This document shows, piece by piece, positions 11,312 through 23,300 of a stretch of DNA of 64,000 nt. Each line of letters opens with the position of its first letter. Position 1 is the stretch's first letter. A program made the translations under genes and the position numbers. The notes beneath the pieces are model-generated. The model was not told where the DNA came from. It saw only the letters and a list, made by a program, of their open reading frames with translations, and ran no database searches. The DNA is from Euryodendron excelsum. Taxonomy: Eukaryota > Streptophyta > Magnoliopsida > Ericales > Pentaphylacaceae. The stretch is from positions 27,667,501 to 27,731,500 of the forward strand of contig CM065397.1 in assembly GCA_033060915.1 (NCBI GenBank). The letters are read 5' to 3'.

Positions 11312-11354
11312 TTAGGTGACCTAACTCACCTTAATCAAGTTAGGTGGCGACTCC
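11312..11354 (+). other. Conserved alternative-pairing block near the 3' end of LTR B
   Basis: The segment holds TTAGGTGA, then CCTAACTCACCTTAA, then AGTTAGGTGG and GCGACTCC. The middle arm can pair either with the left arm (GGTGA/TCACC) or with the right arm (CCTAACT/AGTTAGG), not both. The block recurs about 150-190 bases before the end of nearly every long LTR in the window. Confidence 0.55.
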
Positions 11355-11511
11355 AAATCTTTTTCCAAAGCCCTTTATTCAAACTAATCTTTCAATTCAA
11401 ATCTAGTCGCACTCATTCTTTTAGGAGGGTGAGTTCTAACGAGAAAGTACAGCATTTTTCCCGCTTGTGTGAGTATTCCTCAAGTGCAAAAAATCTGGGC
11501 ACGATATCTAC

Positions 11512-13165
11512 CATACAGTTAAAATCATCCTTTTGCAAAACCCATTTGAGCCGATTACTTTAATTTAGAAAACTCGACCTAATGAACACCGCCTACAATG
11601 GATCGAGATAGGGTAAATAGGATAAGGTAAATAAAAAGCGAATATAGGTTTAAGGAGTGCCCAAGAGAGAAAGCAGAAAAAAAAAAAATTAGGAGCTCGA
11701 GGACACACTGAAAACCTGAAAAGACACTGTGAGAAAAAAGGTGAAGGCATGGAAAGATACAAAAATTGTCGACCTGGTGAAAATCTATAAGAACACCAGG
11801 TGCAAAGGTAACAGATCTGGGAATTTGAAAAAAAAATACACAAGATGTGAATATTTAGCAAAGGAAACACTAGAACTAGGGTATGTTTAAATCCAAAAAC
11901 AAAAAGGGGGGAGTAGAGAGTGAGCAGGAATAAAAGAGAGTCTAGCAATCCAAGGTGATCATAAGTCTTAAAAAACCAAGAATAATGTTTTGAGTCTTAT
12001 CCCTTTTTTTCAAATACCCAATAACCATGCCCAAATTACAATCCAAAACAAAGACATTTCAAATCAGCCATTGCTATCATTACTCTTTAGAGGAAGATGA
12101 TTACACTAAAAAATGCTTTATCTAACAGAATTCTAACTCAGCTCTAGGCTCAATGTCAAAAGTAATAGCAACAGTCTCCAATCAAAGCAATGACTTCAAT
12201 AAGCAATAGATTTCATCATCAATCGCTCTTCCAAATCAAAGCACTCAAAACTTTTGTTCTCATTAAGCATGGAGTCGTCTTCATCAGTATCAACAAGAGA
12301 AATCAAGAGAAAATGCATGGTTTGAGGACATAGTAAAAACCCTCTAGGGCGCTATAGGTAAAAGAGTATTGTCATAGCAAGATACAAAACTACCGACGTA
12401 GTAAAAACCCAAAAAGGGGCGCTGATGTGAAAAAATGATAGAACCGACATCCGTGATGGAAAAAATGGTTAAATTTAAAAAAATATCTCTTGATCAGCAA
12501 TCCAAGCAGCAGTAACAAGACAGTCTCAGCAAAGTAGCAAAACTTCTCACACCTTAACAATAGGTCAAGAGATACCAACCTGTGGGAAACCTGCATTGGT
12601 AACAAATTTTTAAACCCGGCATGGCAAAGTAATATGCCTAAATATCTTAAGTCATTTATTAAAGATTAGTTTATTACATCTTGTTATTGCCAACATAAAA
12701 TTGAGATATGTACAAGTTCAAGTGACATCTCCCTAAGCTTTTTTAGGTACCAATGTGTGTTCAAATATAATACTTTGATACTGTAGGAGGAAGTTTGATA
12801 GCCATCTATCCAGATCATAATCAACTGAAGCGGGTCAAAAATTCAAAACCTTCAGCACAGCTTAACTCACAAGAAGTTCATTTCAGCAAACCACATTAGC
12901 CAGTCATCATCAAAGCAATTCTCTAACTCCGTAAGGAGTGTCCCCGTGCACTACAAAGCTCAGTGACCCCAAAATCTCAGTCTTTCAATCTTGACCCAGG
13001 GCAATCGATTTCAACTCAGCCAGCAAGTTAACATAGCTCCTAGATAAGAGCCTAAATTATATGTAACCCTCCTGGATAAGAGATTAAACTATCTATGCTA
13101 CCCCTAGACTGCTCCCCTTGGCCAATAGAGCTAGCTTCGACAGTCTGAGCCATGATCCTGCTCTC
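11512..13165 (+). mobile_element. Tat I, 3' interior segment between solo LTRs B and C
   Basis: Continues Tat I past the TCTAC duplication. No open frame of family type is visible. Two blocks share the motif gataCAAAA-t-cGAC-tgGT/AAAA followed by an aaaccc-type stretch (near 11757-11790 and 12382-12420), a feature of the long stretch between pol and the 3' LTR. The 127-residue open frame on the minus strand (11565-11948) is compositionally simple and not credible as a gene. Confidence 0.6.
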
Positions 13166-16100
13166 TGTCGCGCCCAGATTTTTTGCACTTGAGGAATACT
13201 CACCCAAGCGGGAAAAACACTGTACTCTCTCGTTAGAACTCACCCTCCTAGAAGAATAAGTGCGACTAGGTTTGAATTGAAAAATTGGTTTGAATAAAGG
13301 GCTTTTGAAAAAGATTCGGAGTCGCCACCTAACTTGATTAAGGTGAGTTAGGTCACCTAAAAACTAAAAGTAATTCGAAGACTACACTTAGGGATTTTAG
13401 AAAACGATTTGAAAATATCTCCTCGAGAGAGGGTTTTTAAAAAAACAGGTTGTTTGGCAACCTTTTGGAAAACATTTAGCCCTTTTTGAAAAATAACTCC
13501 GTTTGGTCTTTGAAATCAGTGATTCTAGGTTTGGAGGTTGGTTACGTGTAGGGAAGACACACTAAGCTATCACCCTATCCCGCCCTTTCAGTACCTACAT
13601 GTCAATTTACCCTAGATTCACCTATGAGAGTCTTCAACTAACTATTGGTCAATCCTATCCACTTTGAAAAACAATGCTTGAAAACTAACATGATGCATGG
13701 TATGCAAGTGTAAGGAATGAGAATTGAAAAATAGATTTGAAAAGAGATTGATTTGATTTGAAAATTGAAATTAAAAGTAGAAATTTGAAAATAGAAATTT
13801 TGAAAATAGATTAGAATTTGAGATTTGAAAAGATTTTGGAAACCGCACCCATGAGGGTGGAATTGAAAGTTTGAAAAGTATTGTGACCGCACCTATGAAG
13901 GTTGCCTACGTATCCCTTTGGGAGAATCAGGTCAGTCGTAGTTCGGACCGGAGTCCGATTGAAAATAGAAGAGTTGATTTGAAAAAAAGAGATTGAATTG
14001 AAAATTGGATTGGATTTGAGATTAGAAGAGGAGATTGGAAATTGAATTTGTGAAGATTGGACTTGCTTTGGAAAGACCTGGTTTTGGAAAGATGGAGGTT
14101 TAGGAAACCTAGACTTAGGAAAGATAGGAGGCCTAGGAAAGACTCAAGAGTTTAAGAAAGATTGGATTTAGGAAAGGTTCGAATTAGGAAAGGTTTGATT
14201 TAGGAAAGTGTCATTTTTGGAAAGTTTCATTTTAAGAAAGTTTTGAATTAGGAAAGTTTTGAAATTAGAAAACTTTTTTGAGATAGGGAAGTTTTGAAAA
14301 TAGAAAGTTTCGAGTTTAGAAAGTTTTCGAAAAAGGAAAGGTTTTAAGATTAGGAAAGTTCCCAAATTATGAAAGTTTTGAAAATCGGAAAGTTTTGAAT
14401 TTAGAAATGTTTTGAAAAAGGGAAGTTTTGAATTTGGAAAGCTTTGAAAACAAGGAAGTTTTGAAAATAAGAAAGTTTCATTTTGGGAAAGGTTTGAAAA
14501 AGGAAAGTTTTCAGTTTAGGAAATGTTTGAATTAAGAAAGTTTTGAGTTTTAGAAAAGTCTTAGATTTGAAAAGATTTTGAAGTTTTGGAAAGTTTAGAA
14601 TTTAGAAAGTTTGGAAGTTTAGAAAGATTTAACTTGAGAAAGTTTCAAATTTAGAAAGTTTTTATTTTAGAAAGATTTGAAATTTAGAAAGTTTAAGATT
14701 TAGAAAGTTTTAGAGTTTGAATTTTAGAAAATCTTGAAATTAGGAAAGGTTTGAGTTTAGGAAAAGTTTGAAAACTTAGGTTTGGAAAGTTAAGATTTGA
14801 AAAGAAGGCAGAATTAGGAAAGGGTTGAATTAGGAAAGATTTTTATGTTCAAGTTTTTGGAAACTTAAGGTTTAGGAAAGTGGAAGTTTAGGAAGGATTT
14901 GAATTAGGAAAGATTTGGATTTGGAAAGGATTGAATTTGGTTTCTAAAAGAAAAGATTTGATTTTGTTTCCAAAAACGGAGGACGGGATCTAGTTTCCTA
15001 AACGGGGAGATTTGATTCGGTTTCCTAAAGGGAAGGTAGGATTTGGCAAGGATTTGGAAAAGGAGATTCTAGAAACCCTAGATTTGGAAAATTATAGTTT
15101 TGAAGTAGAAAAGAGGTTTTGGAAACATGTATAGTTTGAACGTGAAAACAAGAGATTTTGGAAACCTAGGTTTGGGACAAAGTTTGAAAATCATGCTTTT
15201 GGAAAGAAAATTAGGGTTTCCTAATTGTGGGCTCTAAGGCTTGACTTGGGCTTTAAGGAAAGAGTTTTTGAAAAGTGCGTTTTTAGGAAATGAAGGTTTT
15301 TCTAGAAGGGAATCCTAGGGAGGAATTTTTGGAAAGTGAATTTGAAGAGGGAGTTTTTGGAAAAAGATTTTAAAGAGAAGGAGTTTTGGAAAGTGTGTTT
15401 TTAGAAACGTAGATTTTAGAAGGAAAATCCTGGAGGAGAACTTCTAAAAGGAAGATTTTGGAAAGAGAGTTTTTTAGAAAGGTTTTTGGAGAGTTTTTAG
15501 GAAGGTGAATCTAGGGAGTGATTTTAGAAAGTGAATTTTGAGGAAAAGATTTTGGAGAGGAGTTGAAAAAAAGAGTTTTGAAAAATAGATTTTGGAAGGG
15601 AGTTTTTGAAAACAATTTTGAAGAGGAGAGTTTTAGAAAAGTACGTTGAAAAAGAGATTTTTAGGAAGAGATTTTTGAAGAGAGAGTTTTTTGGAAAGTA
15701 TGAAAACGTCTCACTTTCCTAAAGCGATTCTAACCATAAGAGGGCTAGAACCACTTTGAGAAAGTGGTTTTAGAAAACAATAAGATTTGAAAATATAGAC
15801 CAAATTGGTCACTTTTAATGTAACACTTTCCTAAAGCAACCCTAGCTATGGAAAGGCTAGAATCACCCTAGAATTGTGATTTTGAAAACAAGTTTTTGAA
15901 AAAAAGATTTTGATGCAATTTTGAAAACAAGTTTGAAAACGGTTTTGAAAACGAGTTTGAAAACAAATTTTAGAAGATGTAAGACTATGATATGCACAAT
16001 GCAATTTGGGGTCGTGAACATACATGGCTAAGGCTTCACCACATAATCAAGGGGGCTGGACCCACGTGGTCTTTGGTTAGACTAAAAGAAAGCCCCCGAC

Positions 16101-16585
16101 ACGGTGACTCTCTAATAGCCCAATCCTACACATGGACCGGGAATCCCCTTGTTTCAAGCATGCAAAGAAAGGGGGGGAAAGAAATAGGGGATTAAAATAG
16201 AGAAAACCCAAGTGGGTTAGGAGAGAGAAGAGAGAGGGGGGAAGTGCGGAAATTTAAATAGGGAGCCTACCGTATGTCTTATTTATTTTGCGCGTCGTGC
16301 AATCTTTGGTCTTCGGTCTTCGTCTTGATCTTCGTCTTCAATCTTCAAGCGTTGTCTTCAAGATTTAGATGGCAGCTCTTCAAATCTTCAAAGAATGGTT
16401 AAAGGCTAGTGTATGAGTGTATGGGGGAGTGTATAAGTGTATAGGAGGCTAGGGTTTGGTGTAGGGTGGCTAGGGTTTGGAAAACCTAGGGAGGCTAGGG
16501 TTTAGGAGGTGCTCGAGCTCTGTATATCGAAATATAGGATTTTTATGTTAAGTTTGCAGACCCCTTTCACGTTGAATGAGGCTCT

Positions 16586-16669
16586 GTATTTATAGAAGTT
16601 GGACAAACCTGGCGCCTGTTACAGTGGCGCCAGGCCAATTCTTGGCTTGGCGCCACTAGTAGTGGCGCC
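16586..16669 (-). promoter_or_regulatory. LTR C core promoter: GGCGCC sites and TATA box
   Basis: Minus-strand TATA box (CTATAAATAC, 16586-16595) with GGCGCC at 16611-16616, 16626-16631, 16649-16654 and 16664-16669. The last two start 15 bases apart around ACTAGTAGT, the same spacing as in LTRs A, B and L. Confidence 0.65.
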
Positions 16670-17639
16670 AGCCAGTTAGGAAACTTTATAAGTAGGCAAG
16701 CAACGTATCTTTGACTAGATTTGGGCGCCTATACTAGTGACTACCATGCAACTTTTAGCCTAGCTTCACTAGGAGTGACTCCGGAAAGTCTAGGAATGAT
16801 TTGGAGGAGCCGGGAATGACCCGGAAGGCCAGAAAGGAGTAGGAACACTTAAAATAGTGTCCTGGAGGTATTTGACTTGAAAAGCGAGGACAAGATGTGT
16901 CGGAAAGGTTGATCGGGCCCTTAAGGGCAAAACGGTCAATCGGACCGGGAAGCTGCCGGGGCGAACTCAGATTGTCCCGGAAGAAGACTTGGGATCTGGA
17001 AACATTATTCAGAATGTTCCTGGAGGTTGCCGGTTTGATTCCCAGAGCCGGCGTGGTCGAAAAAGGAGACCAGCCCACCAGGGGCAAAACGGTCATTTTG
17101 CACCGGGTTTGTCGGAACTGACTTGAAATGGTTCGGAAAGGTAAAGGAAGGTTGAGAACACTATAAAAAGTATTCTCGGGACATTACCAGTTTGATACCT
17201 AGAGCTGGTGTGGTTGAAGAAGGAGACCGGCCCTCTAGGGGCAAAACGGTCATTTTGTACCGGGTTGGCCGGAACTAACTCGGAATGGTCTGGAAAGGTA
17301 AAGGAAGGTTGAGAACACTATAAAAAGTATTCTCGGGACATTACCGGTTTGATACCCAGAGCCGGTGTGGTTCCCGGGGCATTCGGATGCCTAGGGGCAA
17401 AATGGTTATCTTGACTAGAAAGTCTCAAAAAAGGTCCAAAGGACAGTTTGGTCATTTTTCACCAAAGTGGGTTAACAAACACTAGTGTTGACCTGGGTTT
17501 TGAGTGTTTCTACCACTCTAACGGCGGTCGTCGTGAAATAGGGATTTGTTGCCAATTCCCTATATCAACCTATTTGTGAGTATTTCCGCTACTCTAACGG
17601 TTTTGTGAGTAGTTTCGCTACTCGGACCGTCTCGAAGAA

Positions 17640-18150
17640 TAAACTGTCTCGAGAGAGGGATTAGAAAGGGGTCTTACCGTCTCCAAAGAGACGTGCCTGG
17701 ATTGGAACCGTCTCGAGGAATAAACTGTCTCGAGAGTGGGATTGGAAAGGGGTCTTACCGTCTTCGAGGAGACGTGCTTGGATTGGAACGGTCTCAAGGC
17801 ATAAACTGTCTCGAGAGTGGGATTGGAAAGGGGTCTTACCGTCTCCGAAGAGACGTGCCTGGATTGGAACCGTCTCGAGGAATAAACTGTCTCGAGAGTG
17901 GGATTGGAAAGGGAACTTATCGTCTCTGAAGAGAAGTGCCTAGATTGGAACCGTCTCGAGGAATAAACTGTCTCGAGAGTGGGGTTGAAAAATGGGACTT
18001 ATCGTCTCCGAAAAGACGTGCCTGGAATGGAACCGTCTCGAGGAATAAACTGTCTCGAGAGAGGGATTGGAAAGGGGACTTATCGTCTCCGAAGGGACGT
18101 GCCTGGATTGGAACCGTCTCGAGGAATAAACTGTCTCGAGAGTGGGATTG
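17640..18150 (-). repeat. 81-bp minisatellite in U3 of LTR C with UUCG-type hairpins
   Basis: About six units of 81 bases. On the sense (minus) strand the unit at 17840-17855 reads CGTCTC-TTCG-GAGACG, which as RNA is a six-pair stem closed by C(UUCG)G, a well-known extra-stable tetraloop. Other units vary (TTTG loop near 17682; a wobble pair near 18003). LTR B has the stem CGTCTT/AAGACG instead, a paired change. Confidence 0.8.
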
Positions 18151-18355
18151 GAAAGATTTTGGAAAGGACAATGCCCCTAAGGGCATTTTGGTCATTTTGC
18201 CTGTATTTGGGCCTGACAGGCCCACGAAGTGATGGAAAGACGGAATTTGGACCTAGAGAATTGGATTCGATAGGAATATGCCCACAATGACTTGAAAACA
18301 AGTCTGGACGGAGTGTAGATTGCCGAGCAGTCAAAAATAGGATACTTACACTCTC

Positions 18356-20360
18356 CATAGCTGACAAAAAGTAGAGGATGGGGCAATGACCCACCCTTGA
18401 CCTCCCCAATAAACTTTGAACAACTTTTCCAAACCACGAAAACTAGGGCAATGGCCCATCCTACACTTCACATTTAATTTCAAACCAATTAACTTATTCA
18501 AGAAGAACTGGCCAAAGACGCTCGACCTCCCAGATACCTTAGACTTTTCAAAATAAAAGAGACCTCACTCCCTCCAGAAATTAACTCAAGACACTCAACT
18601 TCCTAGAAGCACAATCCCTCAGCAAAAACGGACAAATGATCTCACCTTCAAACTCCAAGACCAAAGAATCACAGGTATGAAATAGTCTCCCATGGGGCCC
18701 CATGCTCAAGGCGAAGGTAAAATTCTTACCAAATCAAATTAGAATTTTCCAAAAATAAAAGCCCTTGATTTTTCTCAAATTCAAAATTTTGAAAAAAGTT
18801 TCAATTTCAAAATCTTTTTGTCAATTTCAAAAATCAATTCTCAAAATCCCAAAATTGGTTTCAAAACTATTTTTACAAAATGTTTTAAGTTCAAAAGATC
18901 AAAGCCCATGCTTTCTTTCAAAGTTCGAAACACCATCAATCTCAAAAGCTTACAAACATTCAAATTCCAAGTCAAAATGAATTCTATACACATTTTATCT
19001 TTCAAAATCCAAGTTTTAAGTCTCTAGTTGAAACAAATTTTCTGAACGTTTTGCTTTCCAAAAGGTTTCAGTCTCAAGTTAAAACGAATTTCTGAACTTT
19101 TTGCTTCCAAAAGTTTTCAATATTGAGTCAAAATGAATTTTCTACACATTTGTTCAAATTCCAAATCAAAGTGATTTTCAAACTTTTTCCTTCAAAAATT
19201 TTATTCAAATCCAACTCAAGATTTTCTTAACTTTTCCCTTGAAAAAGTTCATTAAAATCAAATGAATTGGTTTTAAGACTTTTTCCTTCAAAAAGTCCTT
19301 CAAAAATCTAACTCAAGGTTTCTAACTTTTCCCTTCAAAAAGTTCGTTCAAATTAAATCAATCAGTTTTAAAACTTTTTCCTTCAAAAAGTTTAATCAAA
19401 TCACCATCTAGGTTTTCCTAACTTTTTCCTTTAAAAAGATTTTATTTTAAAAATACGATCTAGGTTTTTCAAACTTTTTTCCTTCAAAAAGTTTTATTTT
19501 TAAAACATTGTCACGGTTTCTAACTTTTTCTTCAAAAAGTTTAACTTCAAAAACACTCTCCAGTTTTGCGAAGCTTTTTCCTTCAAAAGGTTTAATCTTA
19601 AAAGCATTTCTTAGGTTTCCCGAGCTTTATCCTTCAAAAGCTCCATTTTAAAAAATATTTCAAAGGTTTTCAAACTTTCTTCCTTAAGAAGTTTCATTCT
19701 GAAAAACATTTCATGGGTTTTCGAGCTTTCTCCTTCAAAAACAAATTTGGTTTCAAGTTTTCTTCTCCCAAAGCTCCACTTCCGAAATTACGGGTTTTTG
19801 TTCAAAAATTTTGGGTTTTCAAGCTTTTGCCTAAACAAGCCCAGCTTCCCAAATCTCAAGGTTTCAAGCTTTTGCCTAAAAAGACCCAACTTTTAGAATT
19901 TTTGGTTTTCAAACTTTCGCCTCAAAAAGCCTAACTTTTCAAATTTCAGATTTTCAAACTTTTGTCTCAAAAAGTTTCATTTTCGAATTCTAGGTTGTCA
20001 AACTTTTTCCTCAAAAGTTTTGTTCTAAGTTTTAAAGGTTTTCCAAACTCTTTCAATTCAAATCCAAATCATTGCATTTCATAAAGTGATTTCAAAATTA
20101 TTTCAAACAATTAGCATTAATTTCAAAATCATTTCAATTTTAAAGTGTCAATTTCAAACCCTAAATCTCCCCAAAGGAGTGTCATTTAATTGGTAAAATC
20201 ATTTCAAAATCAAGTTTACAAAATTCCAAATTTAAAAAATCAAGACAAACCAGTTTTCAAACTTAAAATTTCAAATTTCAACTTTCCAATCTCTCTGATC
20301 ACCTCACGATCAGCATGGGATCTTTACATTATCATTTTTTGCCTTCGACCAGTATAGATA
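18356..20360 (+). mobile_element. Tat I, 3' untranslated interior up to the polypurine tract
   Basis: Follows the CTCTC duplication after LTR C and leads into the PPT and LTR D. It is non-coding, rich in ttcaaa/aaaact, and dominated by tandem repeats from about 19030. Tandem repeats in the 3' UTR are established for Tat/Ogre elements. The short open frames here (18765-19027, 19713-19934) are artefacts of low G content. Confidence 0.65.
19030..20060 (+). repeat. Degenerate tandem repeats in Tat I 3' UTR, about 55-60 bp
   Basis: A unit containing CTTTTTCCTTCAAAAAGTTT recurs about seventeen times (for example near 19285, 19375, 19425, 19475, 19520, 19575), each followed by an a/t-rich spacer and ggttt. 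The core is itself an inverted repeat (aactTTTT...AAAAAgtt), so each unit can form a small hairpin. Units drift in length and sequence toward 20050. Confidence 0.75.
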
Positions 20361-20376
20361 GAAAAAGAGGGGCAGC
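20361..20376 (+). other. Polypurine tract of Tat I
   Basis: GAAAAAGAGGGGCAGC lies immediately upstream of the 3' LTR start. A purine run ending ggggcagc directly before the LTR is the expected primer for plus-strand DNA synthesis in this lineage. Confidence 0.75.
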
Positions 20377-23300
20377 TATAATCACCTCTTTTTTGCTCGC
20401 TCAGCAATTTTCGGCCTGACTAGACTAACATTTAAGCTGACACAAACACTTTCAAGCCTAAACCGGCTTTCCAAAATCAATTCAGTTAATCAACTGCTTT
20501 GCAGGCTTGCTAGGCTCAATAAAAGCAAAGCAATCAAATTCCCTTAGAGTATCATTTGGTCCAATTCCAGTTGACACGTCTTCTCAAAGACGGTAAGTCT
20601 CTATTTCAACCTCAATGCCAATTTTAAGTCAATCAAACTCAATACAGCTCGTCTTTTAAGAAAGTTGATCCTTCAGACAGTAAGTCCATCTAGTATGGCA
20701 TGCTTATTAAAAAAACACCTCGGAACGATAAATCCCTTCAAACCCGTTGACCAGGACGGACCACCTAGGTCCCCGAGATGGTAGAGTGGTTCATTTCTGG
20801 TGCCTGTTAGCTCGCCAACGTAGAAGTTTGCTATCCGCCATGTCGATTGGGAAAGTACCTAAGGCCTTGAGACGATAAGACCATTTAGCTACTTCCCAAG
20901 ATCAGGCAATCTTTAGAATGAACGCGCAATATTAGAGTGATGGAAATACTCACAAACACCGCAACCATCAGAGTGGCGGAAACACTCACAAATAGGTCGA
21001 CAGTGGGAATTGTCAACAAACCCCCTATATCATGAGACCAAACATGCCTCTTGGTCGTAACACATTTACTGAAGGATGGGATACGTTTAGAAATCAACAC
21101 ATCACACAGCGTCAAAGTGATGGAAACACTTAAAACCCAGGTCAACATCAGTGCTTGCTAGCCCACTTTGGTGAAAAATGACCAAACTGTCCATCAGGCC
21201 CCATCGGCATGTTTCTTAAGAAAGTACCTAAGTCCTCAAAGTGGTAAGTCCACCTTTCCAAAATTGTCTCAAAGATAATCCGGCATGTTCAAGTGCCTTC
21301 CAGTCAGTTTCGGATCAATTCCAAGACCATCCGATCAAAATGACCATTTTGCCCCATGGCATTCGATTGCCTCTAAGAACCATATCGGCCCTAGGTATTA
21401 AACTAGTTACCTTTTAAGGATACTTCTAATAGTATTCTCAATCTTATAGTACCTTTCTGGACCATCCCTGGTTCATTCCGGCAAACCCGGTGTGAAATGA
21501 CCGTTTTACCCCTAGCGGGTCGATCGCCTTTTCTAGTCATACTGGCTCTGGATATCAAACCGACAATCCTTTGGAGCACTCTTGATAGTATTTCTAACCT
21601 TTGAATCCTATCTTGATCAATTCCAAACCAGTTTCGATGTTTCACTATTCAAATGACCATTTTGCCCTAGAGGGCCGATCACCCTTTTCAACCACACCAG
21701 CTCTAATTATCAAATCGGTTACCTCCAAGTCACTATTTTAGGGGTTCTCATCCTTCCCCGACTTTCTAGATCATTCGTGGACTTTTCGGAGTCACTTCTA
21801 GAAGAGCTAGGCTAAAAATTACATGCTAGTCACTAGGACAGACGCTTAATTCTTTTGCCTTACGTTCCAAGGGTCAAACGATTTGTTTCTTGCCGCCTTA
21901 AAAGTTTTCCAAAGGGAATGGCACTACTACTAGTGGTGCCAAGCCAAAAAGTGGCCTTCGTCACCCCTAGTGGCACCAAGCGTAATAACTAACTAGCGCC
22001 ACTACAATAACCGCCAGTTGTTCTAATTGCCTATAAATACAGACCTCTTATTGCGTAAAAAGAGTCCACAAACTCAATCCAAAAATACTGACTCACTGAA
22101 AACAGGCTTTGAAACCCTCGTTTTCTCAAGTCTCCTTCAAAACCTAGCCTCCCAACAATCCATACATACAAACCCTAGCTTCTATACAAGCCTCCAAGCA
22201 TCTATTGAAGATCAAATGATGCGTGTTCAAAGCTCTCAAAGGGAGGCAAAAAAAACAAACAAAGCAATCAAAACAAAGAGAAGACAAGATAGGTTTTCAA
22301 TTTAGTTTATGCAATTCCCCCCTCTCTCTTCTTTTTCTAAACCCACTTGAGTTCTCTTCTATTTTAATCCCCATCTTCTATCTCATCTTCTTACATTCTT
22401 GAAACAAGGGACCTCCCGATTCATGCCTAGAAAGGTCTTAGAGAGAATCATCATACTGGAGATTTTCTTTAAGTTTTCCCTAAGATGGTGTGGGTTTGGC
22501 CCCTATGTGGTGAAGCCTAACCTTGTATGTTCACGACCCTATTGCATTGTGATTATCATCTTCATGCATTGCATTTAATGTTACCTTCGAAGTTGTTTTC
22601 AAATTTGCATCAAAGTTCTCTTTCAAACTTGTTTTCAAAACCACAATACTAAGATGATTCTAGTTGTTCCATGGTTAGGGTCATTTTAGGAAAATGTTAT
22701 ATTCAATGTGATCATCAAAGTCCATTGTTACTCTAAATTATTTTTCAATAAATCATAATTCTACAACGATTCTAACCACTCAATGGTTAGGGTTGCTCTA
22801 GGAAAGTGTTACATTCAATGTGATCATCGAGGTCCAAATCTTGTTTTTAAATTCTAAATGTTTTTAAAATCATAGCCCTAGAATGGTCCTAATCCTTTTA
22901 TGGTTAGAATCATTTTAGGAATTTGAGATATTCAAAAGGATTGCAAAAGTCTATATTCAAACCCTTCCAATGCAGTTTTTGCAAATCCACTTCCTAAAAA
23001 GCTCTCTTCAAAGATCTACTTTTCAAAAACTCTTTTTCTTGGAGTCTAAGTCAAGCCCTAAAATTAATGATTAGGAAACCCTAATTCCTTTTCTTGAAAT
23101 CATGACTTTCTACTTGCTTCAAATCACAGATTTCCACAACTAAAACTTTCTAATTTCGAGTCAAATCAAATATTTCAATTTTGAAATCTAAATCAAATCC
23201 TCTATTTTTTGGAAATAGAAATCAAATCTTTCCTAATCTTAAATACTTCTAAATTCCCAAACTTCATTTTTCAAAACTTTCCTTTTTCAATTGAAATCCA

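Larger units (their letters stand above)
6418..11506 (+). mobile_element. LTR B, solo Tat/Ogre-type LTR (5.09 kb)
   Basis: Starts TGTAAGCACCC and ends GGGCACGATA (usual end GGGCGCGACA, one change in the final CA). Perfect TCTAC duplications flank it, and the Tat I interior continues on the far side, so this is a solo LTR left by LTR-LTR recombination. Modules in order: 81-bp minisatellite (6625-7140), GAGTR hairpins (7146-7274), repeated blocks around gaccgttttgcccc, paired GGCGCC and TATA box (8106-8189), a transcribed leader with a 15-base C run (8565-8579), a G-poor tract (about 9040-10680) and the alternative-pairing block (11312-11354). It shares subfamily with LTRs C and L. Confidence 0.92.
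13166..18350 (-). mobile_element. LTR C, solo Tat/Ogre-type LTR (5.19 kb), minus strand
   Basis: Plus-strand ends are TGTCGCGCCC (13166) and GATACTTACA (18350), the reverse of the family ends. CTCTC lies on both sides (13161-13165 and 18351-18355), a perfect five-base duplication, and Tat I interior resumes beyond, so it is a solo LTR. It carries the same modules as LTR B in reverse: pairing block (about 13325-13375), purine-rich complement of the leader (about 13690-15700), TATA box and GGCGCC sites (16586-16669), GAGTR hairpins (about 17505-17625) and the 81-bp minisatellite (17640-18150). By eye LTRs C and L agree at roughly nine bases in ten. Confidence 0.92.

Noticed and set aside
11565..11948. 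127-residue minus-strand open frame as a gene
   Set aside because: Composition is Phe/Leu/Ser-rich from low-complexity sequence, it lies in the Tat I 3' interior on the antisense strand, and has no recognisable domain.
17640..18150. Regular repeat array considered as a CRISPR array
   Set aside because: The 81-bp units are contiguous with no unique spacers, they lie inside an LTR, and the sequence is plant nuclear. The same holds for the 45-bp and 61-bp arrays.
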